Part shown: positions 15,896-24,176 of the stretch, one piece after another | How the letters are laid out: each line of letters starts with the position of its first letter | Position numbering within the stretch: position 1 is the first letter of the stretch | DNA from: JANNOG01 sp050329835 | GTDB taxonomy: Bacteria; Actinomycetota; Actinomycetes; Actinomycetales; JBBAYJ01 | Assembly: GCA_050329835.1 (NCBI GenBank) | Contig: JBHJOJ010000043.1 | Location: 1-50,170, forward strand | Reading direction: 5' to 3' | DNA: 50,170 bases | The notes under the pieces: model-generated | What the model was told of the DNA's origin: nothing | Databases searched by the model: none | Seen by the model: only the letters and a program-made list of their open reading frames with translations | Translations under genes and position numbers: made by a program

Positions 15896-16236
15896 GTCAC
15901 GAAGGCGAGCAACTCCGTGAGGAACGGGTCCGCGGTCGCCAGGTGGATCGCGTCGAGCGAGCCCAGCCGGCGGATCCCGTATGCCTTCGCCCGAGCGAGC
16001 ACAGTGGTCGTGAGGTCGACGACGTAGAGGCCACGCAGCGCCTGCGTCACGACGAAGGGCACGCGTTGTCGATCGACGCCGGCGCGGAAGAGCGTGCGGC
16101 TCACCTCGACCGCCGCCAGGTCGCTGGTGAGCAACTCCGCTTCGGTGGGCAGGTCGTGACGCCATGCCCGTAGCGCCTCCGTCTCCTTCTCCCGCTTGAC
16201 GAACTTCAGCAGGGCGCTGGAGTCGAGGTAGATCAT
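15832..16236 (-). CDS. PIN-domain toxin (VapC family)
   Basis: A 134-residue probable ribonuclease toxin. The acidic residues are in place: MIYLDSSALLK (Asp 5), LAAVEVSRT (Glu near 43), LGSLDAIHLATA (Asp near 94) and TYDTELADAA (Asp near 115). The start codon overlaps the antitoxin stop as ATGA. It is convergent with, and overlaps, the TetR gene by 64 nt. The RNA target cannot be read from sequence. Confidence 0.85.
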   Translation of the reverse strand: MIYLDSSALLKFVKREKETEALRAWRHDLPTEAELLTSDLAAVEVSRTLFRAGVDRQRVPFVVTQALRGLYVVDLTTTVLARAKAYGIRRLGSLDAIHLATADPFLTELLAFVTYDTELADAARELGMPVLAPV

Positions 16237-16517
16237 CGGCGGTCGCCGTCCCGCTCGCTGAGCAGCAGGTCGGCCAGGCTCTCCACCTCGGGGACCAGGT
16301 CGTCGATGAGATCCGGCATGCCGAGCTCGACGGGAGCGGTGGCGTCACCGGCCGCGACCAGGCGATGGAGGGCCCCTGGCCGCTCGACCTCCGGCACCAT
16401 GCGGAGGACGGGGCGGCCGCGATCGGTCACGAGCACGGACTCGCCGGCACGGACGCGCGCGACGACGCGGGACGGGTTCTGGTTGAGCTCACGCAGCCCG
16501 ATGGTCACCACGACCAC
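16233..16517 (-). CDS. Phd/YefM-family antitoxin
   Basis: The 94 residues begin TIGLRELNQNPSRVVARVRAGE, the Phd/YefM N-terminal DNA-binding fold, followed by SVLVTDRGRPVLRMVP, and an acidic C-terminal part (DLIDDLVPEVESLADLLL) expected to block the toxin. Several consecutive GTG codons could start it; 16517 is the longest. Just upstream, CTAC-ATCAC-GTAG (16525-16537) and the overlapping TCAC-GTA-GTGA form small palindromes that could be its operator. It is divergent from the sucrose phosphorylase gene. Confidence 0.8.
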   Translation of the reverse strand: MVVVTIGLRELNQNPSRVVARVRAGESVLVTDRGRPVLRMVPEVERPGALHRLVAAGDATAPVELGMPDLIDDLVPEVESLADLLLSERDGDRR

Positions 16518-16586
16518 ATCATACCTACATCACGTAGTGACATTCGCCGACCTCTCCGCCCGGCCGGGCCCGTTACGGTCGGCACC

Positions 16587-18068
16587 GTGACGCAGGCACA
16601 ACTCATCACCTACGTCGACCGGCTGGCCGGGGACCTGCGCGGGCTCGCGACGCTCCTGCGCGGCCCGCTGGCGGGCGTCGTCGGCGGCGTGCACCTGCTG
16701 CCGTTCTTCGACCCGATCGACGGCGCCGACGCCGGCTTCGACCCCGTCGACCACGCCCGGGTCGACCCCCGCCTCGGCGACTGGGGGGACGTCGCCGAGC
16801 TGGCACGCGACCGCGAGGTCATGGCCGATCTCATCTGCAACCACGTGTCGGCGGACTCGCCGCAGTTCCTCGACTGGCTGGAGCGAGGCGACGACTCGCC
16901 GTACCGCGACCTGTTCGTCACCTACGGCACCGTGTTCCCGGACGGCGCCACCGAGGCCGACCTGCTGGCGATCTACCGGCCCCGCCCCGGTCTGCCCTTC
17001 ACCGTCTACACCCGGGCCGACGGCAGCCGGCGGATCGTCTGGACGACGTTCACGCCGCAGCAGGTCGACATCGACGTCACGAGCCCGGCCGGCCGGGAGT
17101 ACCTGTTCGGGCTGGTCGACCGGTTCGGCCGCCACGGCATCACGTCGCTGCGCCTGGACGCCGTCGGGTACGCCGTCAAGACGGCCGGGGCCAGCAGCTT
17201 CCTCACCCCGGGAACGTTCGGCTTCGTCGACGAGCTGACCGCCCGGGCCCGGGACGCCGGGATGCGGGTGCTGGTCGAGGTCCACTCGCACTACCAGCGG
17301 CAGATCGACATTGCCGCACGCGTGGACCTGGTCTACGACTTCGCCCTGCCGCCGCTGGTGCTCCACACCCTGTTCACCGGGGACACCGCCGCCCTGCGGC
17401 GCTGGCTGGGGATCCGACCCGCCAACGCGGTCACCGTCCTCGACACCCACGACGGCATCGGCGTCATCGACGTCGGGGCCGACAGCATCCCGCCGCACCC
17501 GCCCGGCATCCTCACCCCGGCCGAGGTCGACGCCCTCGTCGAGGGCATCCACGAGCGCAGCGGCGGGCAGAGCAGGCTCGCCACCGGCGCGGCCGCCAGC
17601 AACCTCGACCTCTACCAGGTGAACTGCACGTTCCTCGACGCCCTGGGCGGGGACGCGCGCGCGTACCTCACCGCCCGCCTGATCCAGCTGTTCGTGCCGG
17701 GGATCCCGCAGGTGTACTACGTCGGCCTGCTGGGCGGGCGCAACGACATGGAGCTCCTGGCCCGCACCGGGGTGGGGCGGGACATCAACCGCCACCACTA
17801 CACCGCCGACGAGGTGGCGGCTGCGCTGGCGACCCAGCTGGTGCGCGCCCAGTGCGCCGCGCTGCGACTGCGCAACACCCACCCGGCGTTCGGCGGGTCC
17901 CTGGAGGTGGGCGGCGAGGGCGGCCGGCTGATCCTGCGCTGGGCCCACGGCGAGCACGTCGCCGAGCTCGACGTCGACGCGCCGGCCGGCACCTGCCGGG
18001 TGTCGTGGACCGAGGCCGGCGCGGTCCGCGACGCGGCCGACCCTCTCGACCTGGCGACCTCTGCCTGA
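16587..18068 (+). CDS. Sucrose phosphorylase-like glycoside phosphorylase (GH13_18)
   Basis: This cytoplasmic enzyme would split sucrose (or a related alpha-glucoside) with phosphate to alpha-glucose 1-phosphate and the aglycone. The 493-residue protein has GH13 motifs LICNHVSADS, LRLDAVGY (nucleophile Asp 191), LVEVHSHY (acid/base Glu 231) and LDTHDGIGV (Asp 289). These are each one residue off the numbering I recall for the Bifidobacterium enzyme (192/232/290), a strong family match. Length is normal. GTG at 16587 begins TQAQLITYVDRL, the usual first strand. No sugar transporter or regulator adjoins it. Relatives include glucosylglycerate and sucrose 6-phosphate phosphorylases, so specificity is open. 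Confidence 0.85.
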   Translation: MTQAQLITYVDRLAGDLRGLATLLRGPLAGVVGGVHLLPFFDPIDGADAGFDPVDHARVDPRLGDWGDVAELARDREVMADLICNHVSADSPQFLDWLERGDDSPYRDLFVTYGTVFPDGATEADLLAIYRPRPGLPFTVYTRADGSRRIVWTTFTPQQVDIDVTSPAGREYLFGLVDRFGRHGITSLRLDAVGYAVKTAGASSFLTPGTFGFVDELTARARDAGMRVLVEVHSHYQRQIDIAARVDLVYDFALPPLVLHTLFTGDTAALRRWLGIRPANAVTVLDTHDGIGVIDVGADSIPPHPPGILTPAEVDALVEGIHERSGGQSRLATGAAASNLDLYQVNCTFLDALGGDARAYLTARLIQLFVPGIPQVYYVGLLGGRNDMELLARTGVGRDINRHHYTADEVAAALATQLVRAQCAALRLRNTHPAFGGSLEVGGEGGRLILRWAHGEHVAELDVDAPAGTCRVSWTEAGAVRDAADPLDLATSA

Positions 18069-18105
18069 CCCGACCCACCGCTTCCTGGGCTGAGCGGGCG
18101 GCGGC

Positions 18106-18543
18106 TCAGCTCTCGCGGGCCCGGCGGGTCTCGCGGTCGTTCGCCCGCTCCAGCGCCTCGACCAGCTCGTCCTTGCTCATCCGGGACCGGCCGCCGACGC
18201 CGAGCTGCTTCGCGCGCTCGTACAGGTGCTGCTTCGGGGCACCGGCGTCCACGCCGCCGTGGGTGTCGCGGCGGCCCTGGGTGTCGACCCCGCCCGCGGC
18301 CTGGGCGTCGCTCGGCCCCCGCCGGCCGCCCGCCTTGGGCTCCCAGTGGTCGCCGACCTTCTCGTGGGTGTGCTTGAGCGCCGAGTACGCCACCCGGTTC
18401 GCCCGCTCCTCGTCGCCGTCGTAGCTGTCGAGGGCTGAGTCGTGGGCCCTGGCGTAGGTGCGTTGCGCCCGGTCGCCGCTGCGCTGCAGGGTGCTGGGCA
18501 GTTCGTCCTCGATCGGCCGCCCTCGGCGGTCCGCCTTCGGCAT
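18106..18543 (-). CDS. ChaB-like protein with C-terminal Rho N-terminal/SAP-type helix pair
   Basis: The 145-residue protein begins DELPSTLQRSGDRAQRTYARAHDSAL, matching the ChaB pattern (ELPstlqrs...aq..f..a...A), then a middle low-complexity linker, and ends in a short helical module KQHLYERAKQLGVGGRSRMSKDELVEAL like the Rho_N/SAP nucleic-acid-binding fold. ATG at 18543 follows GAGGAGG. Such proteins are common and poorly understood in actinomycetes; I would not assign the cation-transport regulator function of E. coli ChaB to it. Confidence 0.75.
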   Translation of the reverse strand: MPKADRRGRPIEDELPSTLQRSGDRAQRTYARAHDSALDSYDGDEERANRVAYSALKHTHEKVGDHWEPKAGGRRGPSDAQAAGGVDTQGRRDTHGGVDAGAPKQHLYERAKQLGVGGRSRMSKDELVEALERANDRETRRARES

Positions 18544-18593
18544 GGTCGCCTCCTCCATCGGTTCCCGCCCCGCTGACCAGTGCAGCGCAGGTC

Positions 18594-19562
18594 TCAGGGC
18601 CGCGCCACCGGTGGCGGGCCGGGCGGGCCGCCGGCCGGCGCGCTCACCCGGAACGAGGGCGCCAGGGAGCCCGCGAACGCCCGCGGCACGTACGGGAACC
18701 CACGGGTGAGGACGTAGTGGTATGTCCCGTCCGGGAACTCGGGCGTCACACCCTCGCGGCCGTTCGCCTCGTCCAGCGCCCCGGCGCCCGGGACGAACTC
18801 CCAGTCCTCGTCGAACACGCCGTCGAAGCGACCACCGGGACCGTCCGGCCGGACCCCGTCCCGGAGCCGGTAGGACGAGGTCAGCTCGACGAGGGGCGAG
18901 GCCGGGTCGCCGGGGTCGCGGTGGCCGTACGGCGCGTACACCGGGAACCCGTCCCCGGCCCACCCGACGAGCGGGGCGTGCCGCCGGGTCGACGCCTCCC
19001 CCGCCAGCGCGTCCGGCAGCCCGTGGTAGTGGTAGGCGCCGGTGGGCTGGACGTGCCCGTCATGGCTGTCCAGTCCGAGGTCCAGCCCCCCGCCGAGGGC
19101 GCTGTACGTCCACCCGGACACCGGGTCCCCGTCCCAGAACTCCGCGGCCAGCGGGTCGAAGGGCACCCCGTTGACGGCGAGACCGAACGGCTGCGGGAGC
19201 ACCAGCGGCGTGAGCGTGTCCGCCCGCGACGGCGCCAGGGGCAGCGTGACGTCGTAGGACTGCGCTGTCACGGCGTTCGGGTTGCCCGGGTTGGGGAAGC
19301 GCCCCGTCGGATGGTCCGGCAGGCCGTTCGCGACGATCCGGCGCACCCCGTCCCCCACGGTGAGGCTGACCCGGCTGCCGGTCTCGTCGTCGACGACCTC
19401 GAGGTCGCCGAGCGGGTCGGTGTCGTCGGCGGGCCGCGACGCACCGGCGGAGGATGCGGCGGAACCCCGACCGCATCCGGCGAGGGCGACGACCGCGCCC
19501 GCACCGCCGACGAGCAGGGAGCGGCGCAGCAGGCCGCGGGGGGTCGCAGACACGATCGGCAC
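18594..19562 (-). CDS. Secreted YHYH-domain lipoprotein
   Basis: The N-terminus RRSLLVGGAGAVVALAGC combines a Tat-like double Arg with a lipobox, so the 322-residue protein is probably exported and lipid-anchored. A central region holds HDGHVQPTGAYHYHGLP (the YHYH motif, near 185-200), GDGFPVYAPYG, and near 280 DGTYHYVLT. The family is widespread, possibly metal-binding from its His motifs, with no proven function. GTG or ATG near 19562 starts it. It stands alone between the ChaB-like gene and era. Confidence 0.8.
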   Translation of the reverse strand: MPIVSATPRGLLRRSLLVGGAGAVVALAGCGRGSAASSAGASRPADDTDPLGDLEVVDDETGSRVSLTVGDGVRRIVANGLPDHPTGRFPNPGNPNAVTAQSYDVTLPLAPSRADTLTPLVLPQPFGLAVNGVPFDPLAAEFWDGDPVSGWTYSALGGGLDLGLDSHDGHVQPTGAYHYHGLPDALAGEASTRRHAPLVGWAGDGFPVYAPYGHRDPGDPASPLVELTSSYRLRDGVRPDGPGGRFDGVFDEDWEFVPGAGALDEANGREGVTPEFPDGTYHYVLTRGFPYVPRAFAGSLAPSFRVSAPAGGPPGPPPVARP

Positions 19563-19652
19563 GGGCCCGAGGATCTCCGCCCGGGCTGGGCCCCGGCCGA
19601 CGACCCGCTGACGACCGGCTGGGAGCCCGCCGGAGGTGGTCCGGGTGCCGGC

Positions 19653-20597
19653 TCAGAACCCGAGACGGTCCAGGGAGCGGGGGTCCCGCTGCCAGTCCCG
19701 GGCCACCTTGACCCGGACGTCCAGGTGCACCCGGGTCCCGAGGACGCCCTCGATGCCGCGCCGGGCCTGGGTCCCGACCTCGCGCAGCCGGACACCCCCG
19801 CGGCCGATGACGATGCCCTTCTGGCTCTCGCGCTCGACGACCAGGTGGACCCGGACGTCGGTCAGGGGGTCGCCGTCGGGGCGGCCCTCGCGCGGGACGA
19901 TCTCCTCGGTGACCACGGCGATCGAGTGGGGCAGCTCGTCGCGGACCCCGTCCAGGGCGGCCTCCCGCACCAGCTCGGCGACCAGGGTGTCGACGTCGGC
20001 GTCGTGCACCTGGTCGGCCCCGAAGTACGGCGGCCCCTCGGGCAACAGCCCGAGCAGCACGTCGACGAGCACGTCGACGCCCTCACCGGTCGTCCCGGAC
20101 GTCGGCACGTAGCCGGCGACGTCCAGCCCGGCGCCGCGGGCCAGCTCCTGGGCGGCCAGCAGCGCCCGGGCACCCGCCTCGCGGCCCACCAGGTCCAGGC
20201 GCGTGACGGCGACGACGACGCCCGGCCGGCGCCGTCGGCTCCCGGCGGCTGCGACCTGCTCGGCCAGGCGCCGGTCCCCCGGGCCGACCGCGGCGTCGGC
20301 CGGCAGGCACAGGGTGACGACGTCGACCTCGGCGACCGCGTCCCGGGTGAGGTCGTTGAGCCGCTCCCCCAGCAGCGTCCGCGGGCGATGGACGCCCGGG
20401 GTGTCGACCAGCACGAGCTGGGAGTCCGACCGGTGGACCACGCCGCGCAGCACCCGCCGGGTGGTCTGCGGACGGTCGGACGTGATGGCGACCTTCTGCC
20501 CGACCATGGCGTTGAGCAGGGTCGACTTGCCGACATTGGGCCGGCCGACGAGGCAGGCGAAGCCGGAGCGGAACCCGGGCGGGACGGCGGCGGTCAC
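19653..20597 (-). CDS. era: GTPase Era
   Basis: Era binds the 3' end of 16S rRNA and checks assembly of the 30S subunit. The GTPase domain has P-loop GRPNVGKST at 18-26, switch region TTRRVLRG, G3 DTPG near 63, and a G4 motif read TRLD where most Eras have NKxD, a substitution I have seen in actinomycetes. The C-terminal KH domain has GIVIGRGGVRLRE near 250. The start GTG at 20597 overlaps the upstream gene's stop as GTGA. Length (314) is normal. Confidence 0.95.
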   Translation of the reverse strand: MTAAVPPGFRSGFACLVGRPNVGKSTLLNAMVGQKVAITSDRPQTTRRVLRGVVHRSDSQLVLVDTPGVHRPRTLLGERLNDLTRDAVAEVDVVTLCLPADAAVGPGDRRLAEQVAAAGSRRRRPGVVVAVTRLDLVGREAGARALLAAQELARGAGLDVAGYVPTSGTTGEGVDVLVDVLLGLLPEGPPYFGADQVHDADVDTLVAELVREAALDGVRDELPHSIAVVTEEIVPREGRPDGDPLTDVRVHLVVERESQKGIVIGRGGVRLREVGTQARRGIEGVLGTRVHLDVRVKVARDWQRDPRSLDRLGF

Positions 20598-20893
20598 CCG
20601 CGCAGCACCGCCGGGCCGCCGAGCTCGCCCATCAGCGCGGCGTCGGCGTCGGTCGGGTCCGCGCCGACGAGCGCCACCGCCGCCAGCCGCCGGACCCCGC
20701 TCGACACCGCGGCCGCGACCGCCGCCTGGACCGGCGTCAGCCGCAGGGCGTCGAGCGTCACGGCCCCGGCCGCGTAGGTGCGGCCGATGTCGTCCCGGAC
20801 CGCGGCACCGGGTCCGCCGGCGCGCTGGCCGGCACTGCGGGCCAGGGTGAGGAGTGTGGCGTCCTCGGGATCGGCGTCCCCCGGGTCAGGCAT
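20594..20893 (-). CDS. Cytidine deaminase-fold protein without catalytic residues
   Basis: The 99-residue protein occupies the slot between CNNM and era where actinomycetes carry a cdd-annotated gene. The visible pattern LLTLARSAGQRAGGPGAAVRDDIGRTYAAGAVTL and LQ-like AAVAAAVSSG resembles that family's fold. It contains no Cys and no His at all, so the zinc site (H/C-x-E...PCxxC) is missing and it cannot be a normal deaminase. It overlaps CNNM by 8 nt and era by 4 nt, so it is translated with them. It may be a structural or ribosome-linked partner; that is speculation. Confidence 0.65.
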   Translation of the reverse strand: MPDPGDADPEDATLLTLARSAGQRAGGPGAAVRDDIGRTYAAGAVTLDALRLTPVQAAVAAAVSSGVRRLAAVALVGADPTDADAALMGELGGPAVLRG

Positions 20894-22217
20894 TCGCCCT
20901 CTCCTCGACGGGGGCGGGGTCCGCCGCGACCGGCTCCACCACCTCGACGAGCACCGTGCGCAACCGGTTCTTCCGGGCGTCGCGGGTCTCGGCCGTCAGT
21001 CGGATGCGGTCCAGCCGGGTGGCCGCGCCGGGCAGCGGCACGGCCCCCAGCGACTTGGCGAGCAGCCCGCCCACGGTGTCGACGTCGTCGTCGTCCACGG
21101 GGAGGTCGACGAGCTCCGACAGGGAGTGCAGGTGCATCCGGGCGCTCACCCGCCAGCGGTGCCGGCCCAGTTCCTCGGCCTCGGGGACCTCCTGGTCGTA
21201 CTCGTCGCTGATGGGGCCGACGATCTCCTCGAGCAGGTCCTCGATGGTCGCCAGGCCGGCGACGCCGCCGTACTCGTCGATCACCACGGCCAGGTGCACC
21301 GACGCCGCCTGCAGCTCGCGCAGCAGGTCGTCCGCGGCCTTGCTCTCGGGCACGAACAGGACCGACCGCATGATCTCCTCGACGGTCCCGGCGCCCGACG
21401 GCACCGGCCCGTGCCACCGGTCGGCGCCGGGGTGCGGGTGCAGCCGCGCAGCGACGTCCTTAATGTAGCAGACGCCGACGATGTCGTCGGCGTCGTTGCC
21501 GACCACCGGGAGCCGCGAGAACCCCGACCGCAGGAACAGGTCCATCGCATCCAGCAGGTCGACGGTGCGCCCGACGGTCAGCATGTCGGTGCGCGGGACC
21601 ATGACCTCCCGGGCGGTGAGGCTGCCGAGGGTGAGGACCCGCTGGGCCATGAGGTTCTCCTCGCGGTCGATGACCGAGGACTCCTCGGCCCGCTCCAGCA
21701 GGTCGCGCAGCTCGGCCTCGGTGGCGAACGGCCCGGCGACCGTCGGGCGGCCGCCGACCACGGCGGTCGCGGCCCACGTGAGGGCCGCGGCGAGCCAGCC
21801 GACGGTGGTGTCGAGGGTCCGCAGCAGAGGGGCGCCGGACAGCGCCACCGGTTCCGGGAAACGCTGGCCGAACGCCCGGGGGGCGGCGCCGGTCGCCATG
21901 TAGGACACGATCGCCATCGCGGGTGCCGCGGCCAGCAGGCCCTGCCACCAGACGCCGGTCAGCAGGCCGGCGGCGACCGTCACGGTGGCGACCGCGGTCA
22001 CCTCCGCAGTCACGCGGACCAGGGTGGACACCGTGAGGGAGCGGCCGGGGTCGGCGACGAGGCGGGCCAGGGGGCGGGCCCCGCGGGCGCCGGAGTCGAC
22101 GATCTCCCGGGCGCGGGCGCGCCCGATCCGGGGCAGCGCGGCCTCGACGGCGGCCAGGACGGCGGCCAGCACGACGAGGCCGCCCGCGACGGCCAGCAGG
22201 GCGAGGGGGACGGTCAC
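20886..22217 (-). CDS. CNNM/CorC-family membrane protein (DUF21, CBS pair, CorC_HlyC domain)
   Basis: The 443-residue protein has an N-terminal DUF21 membrane domain with hydrophobic segments to about residue 165, a linker with REVMVPRTDM near 210, two CBS domains with SRLPVVGND and HLAVVIDEYGGVAGLATIEDLLEEIVG near 320, and a C-terminal CorC_HlyC FAD-like domain. Homologues act in magnesium/cobalt transport and were named hemolysins historically. Gene order ybeY-CNNM-cdd-era is a conserved actinobacterial unit. The DUF21 part is unusually Ala/Val-rich but complete. Confidence 0.9.
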   Translation of the reverse strand: MTVPLALLAVAGGLVVLAAVLAAVEAALPRIGRARAREIVDSGARGARPLARLVADPGRSLTVSTLVRVTAEVTAVATVTVAAGLLTGVWWQGLLAAAPAMAIVSYMATGAAPRAFGQRFPEPVALSGAPLLRTLDTTVGWLAAALTWAATAVVGGRPTVAGPFATEAELRDLLERAEESSVIDREENLMAQRVLTLGSLTAREVMVPRTDMLTVGRTVDLLDAMDLFLRSGFSRLPVVGNDADDIVGVCYIKDVAARLHPHPGADRWHGPVPSGAGTVEEIMRSVLFVPESKAADDLLRELQAASVHLAVVIDEYGGVAGLATIEDLLEEIVGPISDEYDQEVPEAEELGRHRWRVSARMHLHSLSELVDLPVDDDDVDTVGGLLAKSLGAVPLPGAATRLDRIRLTAETRDARKNRLRTVLVEVVEPVAADPAPVEERANA

Positions 22218-22251
22218 GGCCGTCCCCCCGGATGTTGTCGGGGACGTGAGC

Positions 22252-22713
22252 TCATCGACGCTCGGCGAGGAACGACTGCAGGAGCGTGCGCTGCAGCTCG
22301 ACCATCACCTTCTCCTCCTCCGGTTCCGCGTGGTCGTATCCCAGCAGGTGCAGGACGCCGTGGACGGTGAGCAGCAGGACCTCCTCGGCGGGGGCGTGCC
22401 CGCGGGCGGTCGCCTGGGCGGCCGCCACCTGCGGGCACAGGACGATGTCGCCGAGCAGGCCGGGGCCTGCCGGGCGGGCCTCCGTCCCGGGGCGCAGCTC
22501 GTCCATCGGGAAGCTCATGACGTCCGTCGGCTCGGGGTCGTCCATCCAGGTCCCGTGCAGCGAGGCGATCGTCGGCGGGTCCACGAGCAGCACCGACAGC
22601 TCGGCCTGGCGATGGACGTGCAGGGCGTCGAGGGCGTGCCGGGCGCAGGCGGCGATGTCGGCCTCGCTCGTGCCCTCGAGCGCGACGCCCGACTCGTTCG
22701 CCACGTCGATCAC
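22252..22713 (-). CDS. ybeY: Endoribonuclease YbeY (rRNA maturation factor)
   Basis: This metal-dependent RNase helps process 16S rRNA and clear defective ribosomes. The 153 residues begin VIDVANESG, include PTDVMSFPMDE, LGDIVLCP, and the metal site HGVLHLLGYDH near 119-129 with its three His residues. GTG at 22713 overlaps the phoH stop as GTGA; the longer open frame upstream belongs to shadows of phoH. Confidence 0.96.
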   Translation of the reverse strand: MIDVANESGVALEGTSEADIAACARHALDALHVHRQAELSVLLVDPPTIASLHGTWMDDPEPTDVMSFPMDELRPGTEARPAGPGLLGDIVLCPQVAAAQATARGHAPAEEVLLLTVHGVLHLLGYDHAEPEEEKVMVELQRTLLQSFLAERR

Positions 22714-23723
22714 GAGCGCTCCCGGGGGCGGCGGGCCGGCGGCTGCCCGTCGCGGGCGTCCCACCGGCCGTAGGCCGCGACGATGTCGCTGACCAGGCGG
22801 TGGCGCACCACGTCCTCGGCCCCGAGGTGGCGGAACGCCAGGTCCTCGACCCCGTCGAGGATCTCGCGGACGACCCGCAGCCCGGACGGCGTCCCCGACG
22901 GCAGGTCGACCTGGGTGACGTCGCCCGTGACCACCATCTTCGACCCGAAGCCCAGCCGGGTGAGGAACATCTTCATCTGCTCCGGCGAGGTGTTCTGCGC
23001 CTCGTCGAGGATGATGAACGCGTCGTTCAAGGTCCGGCCACGCATGTACCCGAGGGGGGCGACCTCGATGGTGCCGGCGGTCATGAGCCGCGGGATGGAC
23101 TCCGGATCGATCATGTCGTGCAGCGCATCGTACAGCGGCCGCAGATAGGGGTCGATCTTGTCCGTCAGCGTGCCGGGCAGGAACCCGAGCCGCTCCCCGG
23201 CCTCGACGGCGGGGCGGGTGAGCACGATCCGGTTGACCCGCTTGGCCTGCAGTGCCTGCACCGCCTTGGCCATCGCGAGGTAGGTCTTGCCGGTGCCGGC
23301 GGGGCCGATGCCGAACACCACGGTGTGGTCGTCGATGGCGTCGACGTACTGCTTCTGGCCGAGCGTCTTGGGGCGGATGGTCCGCCCACGGGTGGAGAGG
23401 ATGTTGGCGGTGAGGACCGCGGCCGGCCGCTCGGCGCCGGTGTCGCCCGAGCGCAGCATGCCGAGCGCCCGCTCGACCGCGTCGGCCGTGAGCGGCTGGC
23501 CGGCCGTGAGCACGGCGGTCATCTCGTCCAGCAGGCGCTCGGCGAGGCGGACGTCGCGCTCCGGGCCCTCGACGGTCATCTCGTTCCCGCGCACGTGCAC
23601 CTCGAGCCGTGGCAGCCCCCGCTCCAGGGTCCGCAGGTGCTCGTCGCGCGGTCCCAGCATCGCCAGCATGGGCACGTCGTCGACGACGAGCGTGCGCCGC
23701 ACGCGCTCGGCGCCGACGGTCAC
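22710..23723 (-). CDS. phoH: PhoH-family ATPase
   Basis: A cytoplasmic P-loop ATPase of the PhoH-like (PhoH1) group, partner of YbeY in gene order and proposed RNA-related function. Residues 1-115 form the KH-like N-terminal part; Walker A GPAGTGKT is near 143, QNRIVLTRP-type segment follows as RVNRIVLTRPAV, Walker B IILDEAQN near 242, and VVTGDVTQVDLP near 267. The 337-residue length is normal. GTG at 23723 overlaps the HIT gene stop as GTGA. Confidence 0.95.
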   Translation of the reverse strand: MTVGAERVRRTLVVDDVPMLAMLGPRDEHLRTLERGLPRLEVHVRGNEMTVEGPERDVRLAERLLDEMTAVLTAGQPLTADAVERALGMLRSGDTGAERPAAVLTANILSTRGRTIRPKTLGQKQYVDAIDDHTVVFGIGPAGTGKTYLAMAKAVQALQAKRVNRIVLTRPAVEAGERLGFLPGTLTDKIDPYLRPLYDALHDMIDPESIPRLMTAGTIEVAPLGYMRGRTLNDAFIILDEAQNTSPEQMKMFLTRLGFGSKMVVTGDVTQVDLPSGTPSGLRVVREILDGVEDLAFRHLGAEDVVRHRLVSDIVAAYGRWDARDGQPPARRPRERS

Positions 23724-24109
23724 AGGGCCATCGCCACCCCGGCGCCGGCCAGCACGTGGCCGTGGACGTGGAACACGGACTGGCCCGCCCGCTCCCCGGT
23801 GTTGAAGACCAGGCGGAAGTGGCCCTCGGGCGCCAGGTCGGCGGCCAGGCGCCCGGCCGCCGATACGAGCTCGGCCAGCCCGGTCGGGTCCTCGGCGGCC
23901 AGCGACACCACGTCGGGCCGGTGCTCCCGGGGGACGACGAGCACGTGGACATCCGCCTTGGGGGCGACGTCCCGGAAGGCCACCACGCGTTCGGTCGCCA
24001 GCAGCGGCTCGCTGGGGATGTCGCCCGCGACGATCCGGCAGAACACGCAGCCCGCCTGCGCCCGCGGCTGCGGCTGCGGCTGCGCGTCTGGTGAGGTGTC
24101 GCCGGACAT
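23720..24109 (-). CDS. HIT-domain protein (HinT-like nucleotide hydrolase)
   Basis: A histidine-triad hydrolase expected to act on purine nucleoside phosphoramidates or AMP-lysine-type bonds. It has CVFCRIVAGDIPSEPL near 20-35, DVHVLVVPREH with the conserved PK/PREH strand, and the triad HVHGHVL near 117. I chose the ATG at 24109 (129 residues), which leaves a Gln/Pro repeat (QPQPQPRAQ) before the first conserved Cys; an upstream GTG at 24184 overlapping dnaJ would add a nonconserved 25 residues. The neighbouring gene in other actinomycetes, rsmE, is not present here. Confidence 0.9.
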   Translation of the reverse strand: MSGDTSPDAQPQPQPRAQAGCVFCRIVAGDIPSEPLLATERVVAFRDVAPKADVHVLVVPREHRPDVVSLAAEDPTGLAELVSAAGRLAADLAPEGHFRLVFNTGERAGQSVFHVHGHVLAGAGVAMAL

Positions 24110-24176
24110 GCCGTCCACGGTAGCGGCCGGTCTGCCGGCCGCGAGCGCGCCGGCGCCGGCGCCACCCGTCACGGGC

